From the NCBI RefSeq assembly GCF_001420995.1, contig NZ_CP012184.1, positions 2,526,501 through 2,590,500 of the forward strand: a stretch of 64,000 nt of DNA. The letters are read 5' to 3'. A program made the position numbers and the translations under genes. The notes under the pieces were generated by a model that was given only the letters and a program-made list of their open reading frames with translations, made no database searches and was not told where the DNA came from. The DNA is from Pseudonocardia sp. EC080619-01. Lineage in GTDB: Bacteria > Actinomycetota > Actinomycetes > Mycobacteriales > Pseudonocardiaceae. This document shows positions 25,882 to 33,647 of this stretch, in pieces (position 1 is the first letter of the stretch; every line of letters starts with the position of its first letter).

Positions 25882-25909
25882 CCTGACACTAGGAACGGAC
25901 GATGTCAGG
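25882..25909. promoter_or_regulatory. inverted repeat (CCTGACA/TGTCAGG) between EamA and CGNR genes
   Basis: Perfect 7-bp arms at 25882-25888 and 25903-25909 are separated by 14 bases, so their centres are 21 bp apart, two helical turns. The site covers both start regions and is a strong candidate operator for the CGNR protein or another dimeric regulator. Confidence 0.5.
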
Positions 25910-25916
25910 GGTCAAC

Positions 25917-26486
25917 ATGGAATTCGCCCATGACACGCAGGTCGTGCTGGCGGCGGCCGCGTCGCTGGTGAACACCGCTCTCGACCGGCCCGACGTGCTC
26001 GGCGACCCGGTCTCCTTCGAGGCGTGGATGGCCGAGCAGCCCTACACCGGCGACCGGGCGCGCACCGGCGCCGAGCGGGCCGCGGTCCGCGCGCTGCGGG
26101 AGCGCCTGACCGCGCTGTGGCCGGCCCCCGGCGAGGACGAGGGCCCGGACCGGGACGGCACGGTGGCGCTGGTCAACGCGATCCTCGACGAGACCGACGC
26201 CCGCCCCCACCTGGCCCGCCACGACGGCTGGGACTGGCACCTGCACGTGACCCCGCCGCACGCGCCGCTGGCCGACCGGATGGGCGCCGAGATCGCGATG
26301 TCGGTGGTCGACCTCGTCCGCGGCGACGACCTGTCCCGGCTCCGGCGCTGCGCGGGCGAGGACTGCGACGCCGTGCTCGTCGACCTGTCCCGCAACCGGT
26401 CGAAGCGGTTCTGCGACACCGGCAACTGCGCCAACCGCGCGCACGTCGCCGCCTACCGGGCACGGCGCGCCCGCGCCGCGGGCTGA
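25917..26486 (+). CDS. ABATE/CGNR zinc-finger transcriptional regulator
   Basis: A 189-residue protein. The N-terminal ABATE-type domain begins MEFAHDTQVVLAAAASLVNT, and the C-terminal zinc finger has Cys-x4-Cys (CAGEDC) then CDTGNCANRAHVAAYRARR, a variant of the CGNR motif. ATG 25917 is preferred over ATG 25902 because AGGGG is six bases upstream and 25902 lies within the candidate operator. It probably regulates the divergent EamA gene. Confidence 0.88.
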   Translation: MEFAHDTQVVLAAAASLVNTALDRPDVLGDPVSFEAWMAEQPYTGDRARTGAERAAVRALRERLTALWPAPGEDEGPDRDGTVALVNAILDETDARPHLARHDGWDWHLHVTPPHAPLADRMGAEIAMSVVDLVRGDDLSRLRRCAGEDCDAVLVDLSRNRSKRFCDTGNCANRAHVAAYRARRARAAG

Positions 26487-26513
26487 CCCGGCCCGGCGGA
26501 TCCGGCGCGGGCC

Positions 26514-27284
26514 TCAGACCTGCGCGTCGAGGTGCTCCGCGAGCAGGGCGTCCACCTCGGCGGGGCGCTCGTAGTTGAGGAGGTGCGCCGAGTCGGGGAC
26601 CTCGGCGTAGCGGGCGCCGGGGATGCCGTCGGCGATCTCCCGCAGGCACGACGGCGGCGTGGCCGGGTCGTCCGCACCGGCGACCACCAGCGCAGGGACG
26701 GCCACCGACCCGAGCTCGTCCCGGATGTCGAACGCGCCGATCGCGGCACAGCAGGCGGCGTAGCCCCCGGGCCTCGCGGCCCGCAGCATGTCGAGCAGCC
26801 GCGTCTCCCCCGCCGGGTCCCGGCGGGCCCAGTCCTCGACGTACCAGGTGCCCGGCCGTGAGGCGACCATCGCCTCCGTCCCCTGCTCGCGCACGGTCGC
26901 GGCGCGCTGCGGCCACGAGTCGGGGTTCGGGAAGCGGGCCGCGGTGGCCAGGACCGCGATGCTGCGGACCCGCTCGCCGCCGTGCACACCCAGCCACTGC
27001 CCGACGGCGCCGCCGATCGAGACGCCGACGTAGTGGAACGCGGTGACACCCGCCGCGTCGGCGGCGGCCAGCGCGCCCGCCGCGAGGTCGGCGATCGTGA
27101 GGTCACCGTCGGCGTCCGGCGACCCGCCGTGCCCCGGGAGGTCGAACCGCACACAGCGGTACCGGTCGGACAGTGCGGCCACCTGGGCGTCGAACAGGTG
27201 CAGGTCGGTGCCCAGCGACGGGCCGAACAGCACCGCGGGTGCATCGGCCGGGCCGTCGACGACGTGGTGGAGATCCAGTGCCAT
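26514..27284 (-). CDS. alpha/beta hydrolase (3-oxoadipate enol-lactonase-like)
   Basis: A 256-residue hydrolase. Nucleophile Ser89 lies in YVGVSIGGAVGQ, the oxyanion region is LFGPSLGTDLHL, and the catalytic His is in DSAHLLNYERP. The overall pattern resembles PcaD enol-lactonases, but no other beta-ketoadipate genes are nearby, so the specificity is open. It is divergent from the aldehyde dehydrogenase. Confidence 0.8.
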   Translation of the reverse strand: MALDLHHVVDGPADAPAVLFGPSLGTDLHLFDAQVAALSDRYRCVRFDLPGHGGSPDADGDLTIADLAAGALAAADAAGVTAFHYVGVSIGGAVGQWLGVHGGERVRSIAVLATAARFPNPDSWPQRAATVREQGTEAMVASRPGTWYVEDWARRDPAGETRLLDMLRAARPGGYAACCAAIGAFDIRDELGSVAVPALVVAGADDPATPPSCLREIADGIPGARYAEVPDSAHLLNYERPAEVDALLAEHLDAQV

Positions 27285-27342
27285 GGGCCCATCCTGCCCG
27301 CCGCGCACCCGTTCGTCCGCTGCACGGGGCGGCCCGGATTCG

Positions 27343-27348
27343 TAAGGT
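27343..27348 (+). promoter_or_regulatory. candidate -10 (TAAGGT) for the aldehyde dehydrogenase
   Basis: TAAGGT fits TAnnnT well and gives a leader of about 38 bases with a strong GGGAGG ribosome site before ATG 27393. A -35 is not clear. Confidence 0.5.
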
Positions 27349-27392
27349 CTGGACTCGGACGCGCCACCGCTGCCGCTGCTGGGAGGACCACG

Positions 27393-28868
27393 ATGGCCGA
27401 GCTCGAGACGTTCCGGATGCTGATCGACGGGAAGGCCACCGGCGCCGCGTCCGGGGCCACCTTCGAGACCGGGAACCCCTACACCGGTGAGCCCTGGGCG
27501 ACCGTCCCGGACGGCGGCCCAGCCGACGTCGACGCCGCCGTCGCGGCCGCCCGCTCCGCGCTGGACGGCGAGTGGGGCGCGATGACGCCGTTCGCCCGCG
27601 CGGCGTGCCTGCGCCGGCTCGGCGACCTGGTCGCCGAGAACGCCGAGGCGCTGGCCCGCACCGAGGTGAACGACTCCGGCAAGCTCTACCGGGAGATGAT
27701 CGGCCAGCTCACCGGGCTGGGCGGCTGGTACCACTACTTCGCCGGGATCGCCCCGACGATCGAGGGCCGCCAGATCCCGTCGCCGAACCCGAACTACCTG
27801 GTCTACACGCGCAAGGAGCCGGTCGGCGTCGTCGCGGCGATCACCCCGTGGAACTCGCCGCTGCTGCTGATGACCTGGAAGCTCGCTCCGGCGCTGGCCG
27901 CGGGCTGCACGGTCGTGGTCAAGCCGTCCGAGCACTCGCCGGCGTCGACGCTGCGGTTCGCCGAGCTGATCGAGCAGGCCGGGATCCCCGCGGGCGTCGT
28001 GAACGTCGTGTCCACGAACGACCGGGACACCGCCACGCACCTGGCCGCGCACACCGGCGTCGACAAGGTCGCCTTCACCGGGTCGACGGCGACCGGCCGC
28101 GCGGTCGCGAGGGCGGCCGCCGGGAACATCGCCAAGGTCACCCTGGAGCTGGGCGGGAAGTCGCCGCAGGTCGTGTTCCCGGACGCCGATCTCGCCGCGG
28201 CCGCGAACGGGATCATCGCGGGCGTCTTCGCCGCGACCGGGCAGACCTGCATGGCGGGCTCGCGCCTGATCGTGCACGCCGACGTGCACGACGAGCTGGT
28301 CCGGCTGATCGCCGAGCGCGCCGCGACGATCCGGCTCGGCGACCCGAACGCCGAGGACACCGAGATGGGGCCGGTCGCGAACGCCCCGCAGTACGAGAAG
28401 GTCCTCGGCTTCCTGGAGACGGCCCGCGCGGAGGGCAACACGATCGCCTGCGGCGGCGCACCGGACGCCGGTCTGGGCGGCTACTTCGTGCAGCCGACGG
28501 TCGTCACCGGGGTCACGCCGGAGTCCACCCTGTTCCGGGAGGAGGTGTTCGGGCCGGTGCTCGCCGCGCTGACCTTCACCGACGAGGACGAGGCTGTGGC
28601 ACTCGCCAACGACACCCCGTACGGCCTGGCCGGGGCGGTGTGGACGAAGGACGTGCACCGCGCGCACCGGGTCGCAGGCCGGATCCGGGCCGGATCGGTG
28701 TGGATCAACGCGTACCGGGTGGTGGCGCCGAGCGTGCCGTTCGGCGGGTTCGGACAGTCCGGGCTGGGCCGGGAGAACGGCGTGCACGCCGTCGACGAGT
28801 ACCTGGAGGAGAAGGCCGTCTGGGTGGAGCTGTCCGGCGGGACCCGGGACCCCTTCACCCTGGGCTGA
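27393..28868 (+). CDS. NAD(P)-dependent aldehyde dehydrogenase
   Basis: A 491-residue ALDH. Asn154 in TPWNSPLL, Glu252 in LELGGKSP and nucleophile Cys286 in GQTCMAGS are the catalytic set; FTGSTATG is the cofactor turn. The ending FGGFGQSGLGRENG is typical. It oxidises an aldehyde to an acid; the substrate is not clear. GGGAGG six bases before ATG 27393 decides the start. A hairpin follows two bases after the stop. Confidence 0.9.
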   Translation: MAELETFRMLIDGKATGAASGATFETGNPYTGEPWATVPDGGPADVDAAVAAARSALDGEWGAMTPFARAACLRRLGDLVAENAEALARTEVNDSGKLYREMIGQLTGLGGWYHYFAGIAPTIEGRQIPSPNPNYLVYTRKEPVGVVAAITPWNSPLLLMTWKLAPALAAGCTVVVKPSEHSPASTLRFAELIEQAGIPAGVVNVVSTNDRDTATHLAAHTGVDKVAFTGSTATGRAVARAAAGNIAKVTLELGGKSPQVVFPDADLAAAANGIIAGVFAATGQTCMAGSRLIVHADVHDELVRLIAERAATIRLGDPNAEDTEMGPVANAPQYEKVLGFLETARAEGNTIACGGAPDAGLGGYFVQPTVVTGVTPESTLFREEVFGPVLAALTFTDEDEAVALANDTPYGLAGAVWTKDVHRAHRVAGRIRAGSVWINAYRVVAPSVPFGGFGQSGLGRENGVHAVDEYLEEKAVWVELSGGTRDPFTLG

Positions 28869-28869
28869 C

Positions 28870-28890
28870 GCCCGGATACCCACTCCGGGC
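28870..28890 (+). terminator. candidate terminator after the aldehyde dehydrogenase
   Basis: GCCCGGA and TCCGGGC form a 7-bp stem with a 7-base loop directly after the stop. There is no U-tract, as usual in this GC range. Confidence 0.45.
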
Positions 28891-29413
28891 CGTGCCCGCG
28901 ACGGCCTGTTGCCGACAGAGTCTCACCGCGGGAGGTTCTGGGCCACCGTCGTCCGACGGGTCACCGGGCCTCCTCCCAGCCGAGCCGGTCGAGCCAGCGC
29001 TCGCCGTCGTGGTCGCGACGGCGGGGGCGGCGCGGCCGGTCGTGGGTGGGTCCGGACGTCGGGTCGGGCGAGGAGATGGGGAGCCTCCGAGGGGTAGGGG
29101 TCCCGCCGTGCCCGGGGTCGAGGTCCCGGGCACGGCGGGTCTTGCACCGGCACGCGGACGACGACGGCGCCGTCCAGGGGAACGGGCCGTCCGGCGGCGG
29201 GGAGCATCGCCGGGGGGAATGTCGTCGGCCGCGGGCCGGGGTCGGGGGGAGCTGCCGCGGTGCAGGTGGCAGGGACGCTACGAGGTGTGGGGTCCGGTTT
29301 CCCACCGTCTGAGACGGGAACCGTCGGGCGGAGCGGGCCGGACGACGAGCGGGACGGCGTTCGCCGTGACGGATCAGTGCGGTCGTCCGAACGCCCGCGG
29401 TCCTCTCAGCCGG
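28891..29413. other. gene-free stretch between convergent aldehyde dehydrogenase and Rieske genes
   Basis: About 520 bases without a convincing gene. Open frames here have irregular third-position composition and Arg/Pro-rich translations. The stretch contains a long hairpin at 29102-29139 and a smaller palindromic patch around 29295-29322 (CCGTCT-g-AGACGG). One minus-strand frame ends DHDGERWLDRLGWEEAR, which looks protein-like but is not supported upstream. Confidence 0.5.
29102..29139. terminator. perfect 15-bp stem, probable bidirectional terminator
   Basis: CCCGCCGTGCCCGGG at 29102-29116 pairs with 29125-29139 without mismatch around an 8-base loop; TCTT follows on the plus strand. It lies between convergent operons, where a two-way terminator is expected. 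Confidence 0.6.
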
Positions 29414-29866
29414 TCACGCCAGGAGCACGCGGTCGCCCTCCACGCGGACCTCGCGCCGCCCCAGCGGGGCGTTCGCCGGGCCCTCCAGCGGGGCGCCGTC
29501 GGCGGTCGCGAACACGCTGCCGTGGCACGGGCAGGAGATGCCGCTGTCGGTCACCTGGTCGACCAGGCATCCGGCGTGCGGGCAGGTGGCGTCGAACCCG
29601 ACGAACGTGCCCGCCTGCGGCTGGGTGACGACGAGGGCGTCGCCGGGGAACACGCGACCGCCGCCGACGGGGATGTCGGCGGTGGCCGCGACCCCCTGCC
29701 CGGCCGGCTCCGGCTGCGCACCCGCCGGGGCCGGTGGTGCGGCGGCCGGGGGCGGGGCGGGGCCGGACTCCCGTGGCGTGCCGTAGGTGGCGCAGCCGGC
29801 GGCGCAGCACGCCGCGGCCGCCGCGCCCGCGCCGGTCAGCAGCCGGTGCCGGGTGATCGGGGACAT
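29414..29866 (-). CDS. exported Rieske [2Fe-2S] protein
   Basis: A 150-residue protein. The N-terminus (TRHRLLTGAGAAAAACCAAGCATYG) looks like a signal/lipoprotein sequence with a possible lipobox AAGC, then a Pro/Ala-rich linker and a Rieske domain with CPHAGC and CPCHGS, the Cys2His2 cluster ligands. It is the last gene of a leftward redox operon and would act as an electron carrier outside the membrane. ATG 29866 follows DUF6529 by 16 bases. Confidence 0.88.
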   Translation of the reverse strand: MSPITRHRLLTGAGAAAAACCAAGCATYGTPRESGPAPPPAAAPPAPAGAQPEPAGQGVAATADIPVGGGRVFPGDALVVTQPQAGTFVGFDATCPHAGCLVDQVTDSGISCPCHGSVFATADGAPLEGPANAPLGRREVRVEGDRVLLA

Positions 29867-29882
29867 GAGGTCTCCTCGTCGG

Positions 29883-31301
29883 TCAGAAGGTCAGGCCGTT
29901 GTCGGTGAAGAACCAGAGCGCCGAGGTCAGCCAGATGCCGGCGAGTACGGCGAGCAGCAACCCGCCCGCGACGGCGAGCACCCAGCCCGGCACGCCGGGC
30001 CGGCGCAGCAGCAGCATCTTCGTGACGAACGCGCCGTAGAACGCGCAGCCCAGCACCGAGTGCAGCAGGGCCGACGTCGTCGCACCCGACCAGCCGAACG
30101 CGTACAGGCACTGCACGGCGACGGGGACCGTCACCAGGACGGCCGCACGCCCGGACCAGCGGTGCACGAACCCCGTCCACGGTGACCCGCGGAGCACCCA
30201 CCGCCCGGTCACGCCCTGGACCAGGGCGAGCAGCAGCGCGAGCGACCCGAGCCACGCCTTCACGGCGACGCCGCTGGAGAACCCGGCGAGGTTCACCGCG
30301 ACGCCGGTGGGCTCGTGCTGGCGGGCCCAGACGCCGAGCGCGACCGCGACGAGCGACCCGACGACCACGGCGACCAGCACGACCCGGATCGACGGGCCCG
30401 CCGCCTGCGGCTCGACCTGCTGGTCGGCGGCAGGTGGTGCGGTGCGGCGGTCGAGCGTCCGGACGCGGCCGGGCTCGTCGTGCCGGCCGGGCCCGTCGTC
30501 CCAGGCTTCGTCGTCCCAGGCTCCGTCGTCCCGGGCTCCGTCGTCCCGAGCTCCGTCGTCCCGGGGCCCGTCGTCCCGGGGCCCGTCGTCCCGGCCGGGC
30601 TCGTCCGCCCACCGGGGCTCGTCGTGGCGGCGCCTGCCCCGGCGGCGGTCGTCGCGGTGCCGGTCGTCCCCGGCCCACCGGTCGTCCCCGGCCCACGCGT
30701 CCTCGGGCCGGTCGTTCCCGGGGCGGTCGTCCTCGGCCCACCCGGCCGTGTCGTCCGGGACGGGTGGACCGCCCCGGCGGGGCCGGGAGCCGGCCGGGGC
30801 ACCGGCGACCCGGGGCGGGCGGCCGGGCCGCAGGGCCCCGGCGTCCCGTCCCGGGTGGCGCGGGAGGTCCCCGGCCGGCTCGTGGTCCCCGGTCCACGCC
30901 CGCGCGTCCGCGCGGACGGAGCCCGGGGCGTTCCGCGGGGCGCCCGGCGCGAAGAGGTCGCCGGCGACCGCCCCGCTCCGCCGGGTGGAGGTGCCCTCCC
31001 AGCGGTCGGCGAACCCGAGGTGCTGGTCGCCCTCGTCCCATCCGGGGCCGAGCGGGTCGTACCCGCCGCCGGCCCGGTGGTGTGCCTCGTGGGGGTCCCG
31101 GCCGGTGTCGGGCCGGAGCCTGCGGCGGCCCCGGCGCGGCGCGGGGGCGGCCGCCTCCGGTTCGAGCCAGACCCGGTCGTCACCGGCCCACCCACCACTG
31201 TGGTCGGGCCGGCGGGGACGGGGGACGCCGCCGCCCGGCACCGGCGCGAAACCGACCGGGTCGGTGGTGTCGCGGTCGGCGTGCCGTGCGCGGGAACCCA
31301 T
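29883..31301 (-). CDS. DUF6529-like membrane protein with charged repetitive N-terminus
   Basis: A 472-residue protein. Residues 1 to ~300 are Arg/Asp/Gly/Pro-rich with a run of RDDG(P/A) repeats. The C-terminal ~170 residues have five transmembrane helices, beginning IRVVLVAVVVGSLVAVALGVW. Histidines in GFVHRWSGRAAV and ALLHSVLGCAFYG are placed like heme b ligands of b561-type proteins. I recall the membrane domain as DUF6529. In this operon it could pass electrons from the ferredoxin-reductase-like protein to the Rieske protein; heme binding is inference. The start overlaps the preceding stop in TGATG. Confidence 0.75.
   Translation of the reverse strand: MGSRARHADRDTTDPVGFAPVPGGGVPRPRRPDHSGGWAGDDRVWLEPEAAAPAPRRGRRRLRPDTGRDPHEAHHRAGGGYDPLGPGWDEGDQHLGFADRWEGTSTRRSGAVAGDLFAPGAPRNAPGSVRADARAWTGDHEPAGDLPRHPGRDAGALRPGRPPRVAGAPAGSRPRRGGPPVPDDTAGWAEDDRPGNDRPEDAWAGDDRWAGDDRHRDDRRRGRRRHDEPRWADEPGRDDGPRDDGPRDDGARDDGARDDGAWDDEAWDDGPGRHDEPGRVRTLDRRTAPPAADQQVEPQAAGPSIRVVLVAVVVGSLVAVALGVWARQHEPTGVAVNLAGFSSGVAVKAWLGSLALLLALVQGVTGRWVLRGSPWTGFVHRWSGRAAVLVTVPVAVQCLYAFGWSGATTSALLHSVLGCAFYGAFVTKMLLLRRPGVPGWVLAVAGGLLLAVLAGIWLTSALWFFTDNGLTF
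30495..30599 (-). repeat. 15-bp tandem repeat in the DUF6529-like gene (about 7 copies)
   Basis: Copies of GTCGTCCC(A/G)GGCTCC-type units run head to tail and encode RDDGA/RDDGP/WDDEA on the minus strand, making a charged, probably disordered segment. Slipped-strand length change is likely. Confidence 0.8.
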
Positions 31302-31501
31302 CAGTACCCACCGCCGTCGCCACCGGAGCCGGAGGCCGCCGGGGCGGGCCCCTGCGGCGCGGCCGGGGGCGCCGGCGCACCGGTGGCCTGCTCGACGGAC
31401 GGCGGGTCGGCCGCGGCGGTGAGGACGACGTTCGCCGCCACCATCCCCGCGGCGACCGCGCCGACGGCGGTCAGTGTCAGTACCGGTCCGGAGATCCGCA
31501 T
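31301..31501 (-). CDS. small single-pass membrane or exported protein
   Basis: A 66-residue protein: MRISGPVLTLTAVGAVAAGM then VVLTAAADPPS, one hydrophobic helix or signal peptide, followed by a Pro/Ala/Gly tail ending GGDGGGY. No family recognised. It is supported as a real gene by exact packing: one base after the secreted-protein stop, and its TGA overlaps the next ATG. It probably belongs to the membrane redox complex. Confidence 0.65.
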   Translation of the reverse strand: MRISGPVLTLTAVGAVAAGMVAANVVLTAAADPPSVEQATGAPAPPAAPQGPAPAASGSGGDGGGY

Positions 31502-31502
31502 G

Positions 31503-32471
31503 TCAGCCGACCTTGATCCGGACGGAGTCGAACGCGGGGGTCTGGTTGGCCCGCTGCATCATCGGCGTGCGGTGCGAGCCGTCGCCCGCCCACGACGAGC
31601 ACTGCAGCTCACCGGACTGCTGGATCCCCGGGACGTCGATCTTCACCTCGTCCGGGGTGCTGCCGCCGGCGCCGTCCTCGGTGGCCTCGAAGAACAGCGG
31701 GTCAGGGGCGGAGTCCGGCGCCTCGGCCGGGTTCGGGAGCATCCGGCACGCGGTGTGGAAGTGCCCTCGCTGCAGGCCCTGGCCGTTGAGCAGCGACGAC
31801 TCGACGTAGTAGCCGCCCTGGGCGGCCGCGAGGAACCGGTCACGGACCAGGTTCCGGGTGCTGACGGTCATCGAGAACCCCTGGCCCTGTGCGACCTCGT
31901 CCGGGGAGTCGGTGATCAGCAGCGACGGGCTCTGGTCGGCCGCGGCGACCTCGCCGAACTCGGTCGACACGCAGCGCGGGGCCTTCTGGAAGCCGTCGTG
32001 CGGCTGCAGGCCGCTGCCCGTGCAGTCGGAGGCGAGGATGTCGAGCGCGGCCGCGGCGCCGTCCGGGCCGTCGGCCCGGCCCGCGGCGTCGTCGCCGCCG
32101 GCGCCGTCGGCGTCACCGGCGCCGCCCTGTGCCCCGGCGTCCTGGCCGTCGTCCTGCCCGGCGGCGTCCTGGCCCGCGGCGTCCTGGCCGGCCGCGTCCT
32201 GGGAGCCACCGTCCTGGGAACCGGCGTCCTGGCCGCCGGTGTCCCCGCCGTCCTGGGTGGGGTCGGCCGACGAGGAGTGGTCGTGACCGCCGGAGCCCGC
32301 TCCGGCGCCGGTGACGCCCTCTCCGGACTCGGCGACGTTGGAGGTGCTGCGGTCGTCACCGTCCGACGTCGCGGCCCCGGCCGCGTAGGCGGCCGGGCCC
32401 GCCACGAGCAGGCAGGCGACGAAGGTGGCAGCCGCGATCATGCGGCGGCGGCTGGCGGAGGCTGGACTCAT
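31503..32471 (-). CDS. secreted protein of unknown function with QDAAG repeats
   Basis: A 322-residue protein with a signal peptide (RRRMIAAATFVACLLVAGPAAYA), a Gly/Asp/Gln-rich low-complexity region with QDAAG repeats, and a C-terminal ~180-residue globular domain with four or so cysteines (ASDCTG, APRCVSTEF, HTACRMLP, LQCSSW) and a GHFHT motif. I do not recognise the family. The His-rich motif and cysteines might bind metal. It overlaps the DUF4142 stop in ATGA and is the third main gene of the redox operon. Confidence 0.7.
   Translation of the reverse strand: MSPASASRRRMIAAATFVACLLVAGPAAYAAGAATSDGDDRSTSNVAESGEGVTGAGAGSGGHDHSSSADPTQDGGDTGGQDAGSQDGGSQDAAGQDAAGQDAAGQDDGQDAGAQGGAGDADGAGGDDAAGRADGPDGAAAALDILASDCTGSGLQPHDGFQKAPRCVSTEFGEVAAADQSPSLLITDSPDEVAQGQGFSMTVSTRNLVRDRFLAAAQGGYYVESSLLNGQGLQRGHFHTACRMLPNPAEAPDSAPDPLFFEATEDGAGGSTPDEVKIDVPGIQQSGELQCSSWAGDGSHRTPMMQRANQTPAFDSVRIKVG
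32138..32260 (-). repeat. degenerate 15-bp tandem repeat in the secreted-protein gene
   Basis: Units of about GTCCTGGCC(G/C)GCGGC repeat head to tail and encode QDAAG/QDGGS on the minus strand. Codon periodicity is kept, so length changes stay in frame. Confidence 0.75.
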
Positions 32472-33619
32472 CGGTGACGGCTCCTCGGTACGTTCCGCGC
32501 GCGGCGCGGGCCGGCGCGGTGGGTCGTGTGTCGGTGGGACGCGGTTCCGGGTCCGTCCGGCGGGAGGCCGGGCGGGCCCGCGTCCGGGTGGTCGGGGTCG
32601 GTCGTGTCGGGTCCGGCGTGCCGGCGGTCGGGGGTGAACAGGTCGGTGTCGAGGACGGCCGGGCCGAACGCCCCCGTCGACCCGGGTCCGTCGCGCTCAC
32701 GCAGGGACGGGTCGGTGTCGAGCGAGCCCGCACCCCCGTCCGGCCGTGGCCGCGCGGGTGGGACGTGCGCGAGCTCGTCCCACGGATCGGGCGGACCGAC
32801 CGGGAGTGCCGCCCGGCGCGGTGGCGGACCGGCGGCGTCGTCGCGGGCCCGTCGCGGCCGCGGGATCAGCCCGCCGGCCGGGAGGAGGCCCGACGTGGCC
32901 GCGCCACCGCCGGGCCTCCCGCGCCGGTAGAGCGTCATCAGCAGTCCGCCCGCGGCGAGCAGCGCCACCCCGACGACGATCGCCGGGACGACCAGGGCGG
33001 ACATGCTGCGGGTCGAGACGGGGTCCGGTGGTGCGGGCAGCGCGGCGTAGTCGACCATCCCGGTCGCCTCGAGGTAGCCGATGTGCCGGGTGACGTAGGC
33101 GTCGGCCTCGGCGGCGAACTGCCGCACCATCTCGTTGCGGGTACCGGAGCGGACCTGCGCGATGGCCGGGAGGATCGTCCCGTGCGCCGAGCGCAGGATC
33201 TGCACGAACTGCCGGTCGTAGTCGGCGCCCGACCGGCCGGTCAGGTCGTTCATCCAGCCGATCTGCTGGTCGCTCGGGCGGCTGGGCAGCGGGACGCCGA
33301 GCCTGCCCGCGGTGTCGCGGACGATCTCGTCCAGGGCGTGGTGCTCGACGGCGACCTTCTGGCCGACGTCGCGCACCGCGTCGCTGCTCGCCTGCTGCTG
33401 GGCCTGCTCGCCGGTCGGGGCCTCCCACAGCCCGGCGAGCCGCACCTTCTCCAGCAGGTCGCGGTCGGCGGGGCCGAGCGGCCCCCACTGCGTCTGGGTC
33501 CAGCCCGTGCCGGCGGCAGCCGGTACCGAGGCCCAGGACTGGGCCAGCGCGACGGCCACGACCGCGGCGAGCGCGGCCACGATCGACCAGCGCAGCGGGC
33601 CGGGGATCCGGCGGGACAT
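32468..33619 (-). CDS. DUF4142 exported membrane-anchored protein
   Basis: A 383-residue protein. After a signal-anchor (WSIVAALAAVVAVALAQSW) comes a four-helix DUF4142 domain (GPLGPADRDLLEKVRLAGLWE, VAVEHHALDEIV, HGTILPAIAQVRSGTRN, ADAYVTRHIGYLEATG), with His residues placed as in the ferritin-like fold this family is thought to have. A second transmembrane helix (LVVPAIVVGVALLAAGGLLM) and a Pro/Arg-rich tail follow. GAGGAG eight bases before ATG 33619 decides the start. It lies 28 bases after the ferredoxin reductase gene. Confidence 0.85.
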   Translation of the reverse strand: MSRRIPGPLRWSIVAALAAVVAVALAQSWASVPAAAGTGWTQTQWGPLGPADRDLLEKVRLAGLWEAPTGEQAQQQASSDAVRDVGQKVAVEHHALDEIVRDTAGRLGVPLPSRPSDQQIGWMNDLTGRSGADYDRQFVQILRSAHGTILPAIAQVRSGTRNEMVRQFAAEADAYVTRHIGYLEATGMVDYAALPAPPDPVSTRSMSALVVPAIVVGVALLAAGGLLMTLYRRGRPGGGAATSGLLPAGGLIPRPRRARDDAAGPPPRRAALPVGPPDPWDELAHVPPARPRPDGGAGSLDTDPSLRERDGPGSTGAFGPAVLDTDLFTPDRRHAGPDTTDPDHPDAGPPGLPPDGPGTASHRHTTHRAGPRRARNVPRSRHR

Positions 33620-33647
33620 ACGTGTTTCTCCTCGGGATTCGGGGGGC

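Noticed and set aside
28923..29312. Small open frames in the gene-free stretch (28923-29207 minus, 28961-29305 minus, 29046-29312 plus)
   Set aside because: Irregular codon position composition, no ribosome site, low-complexity Arg/Pro translations and overlap with a strong hairpin.
30486..30600. CRISPR array or VNTR of non-coding type
   Set aside because: The 15-bp units are contiguous without spacers and stay in the reading frame of the DUF6529-like gene.
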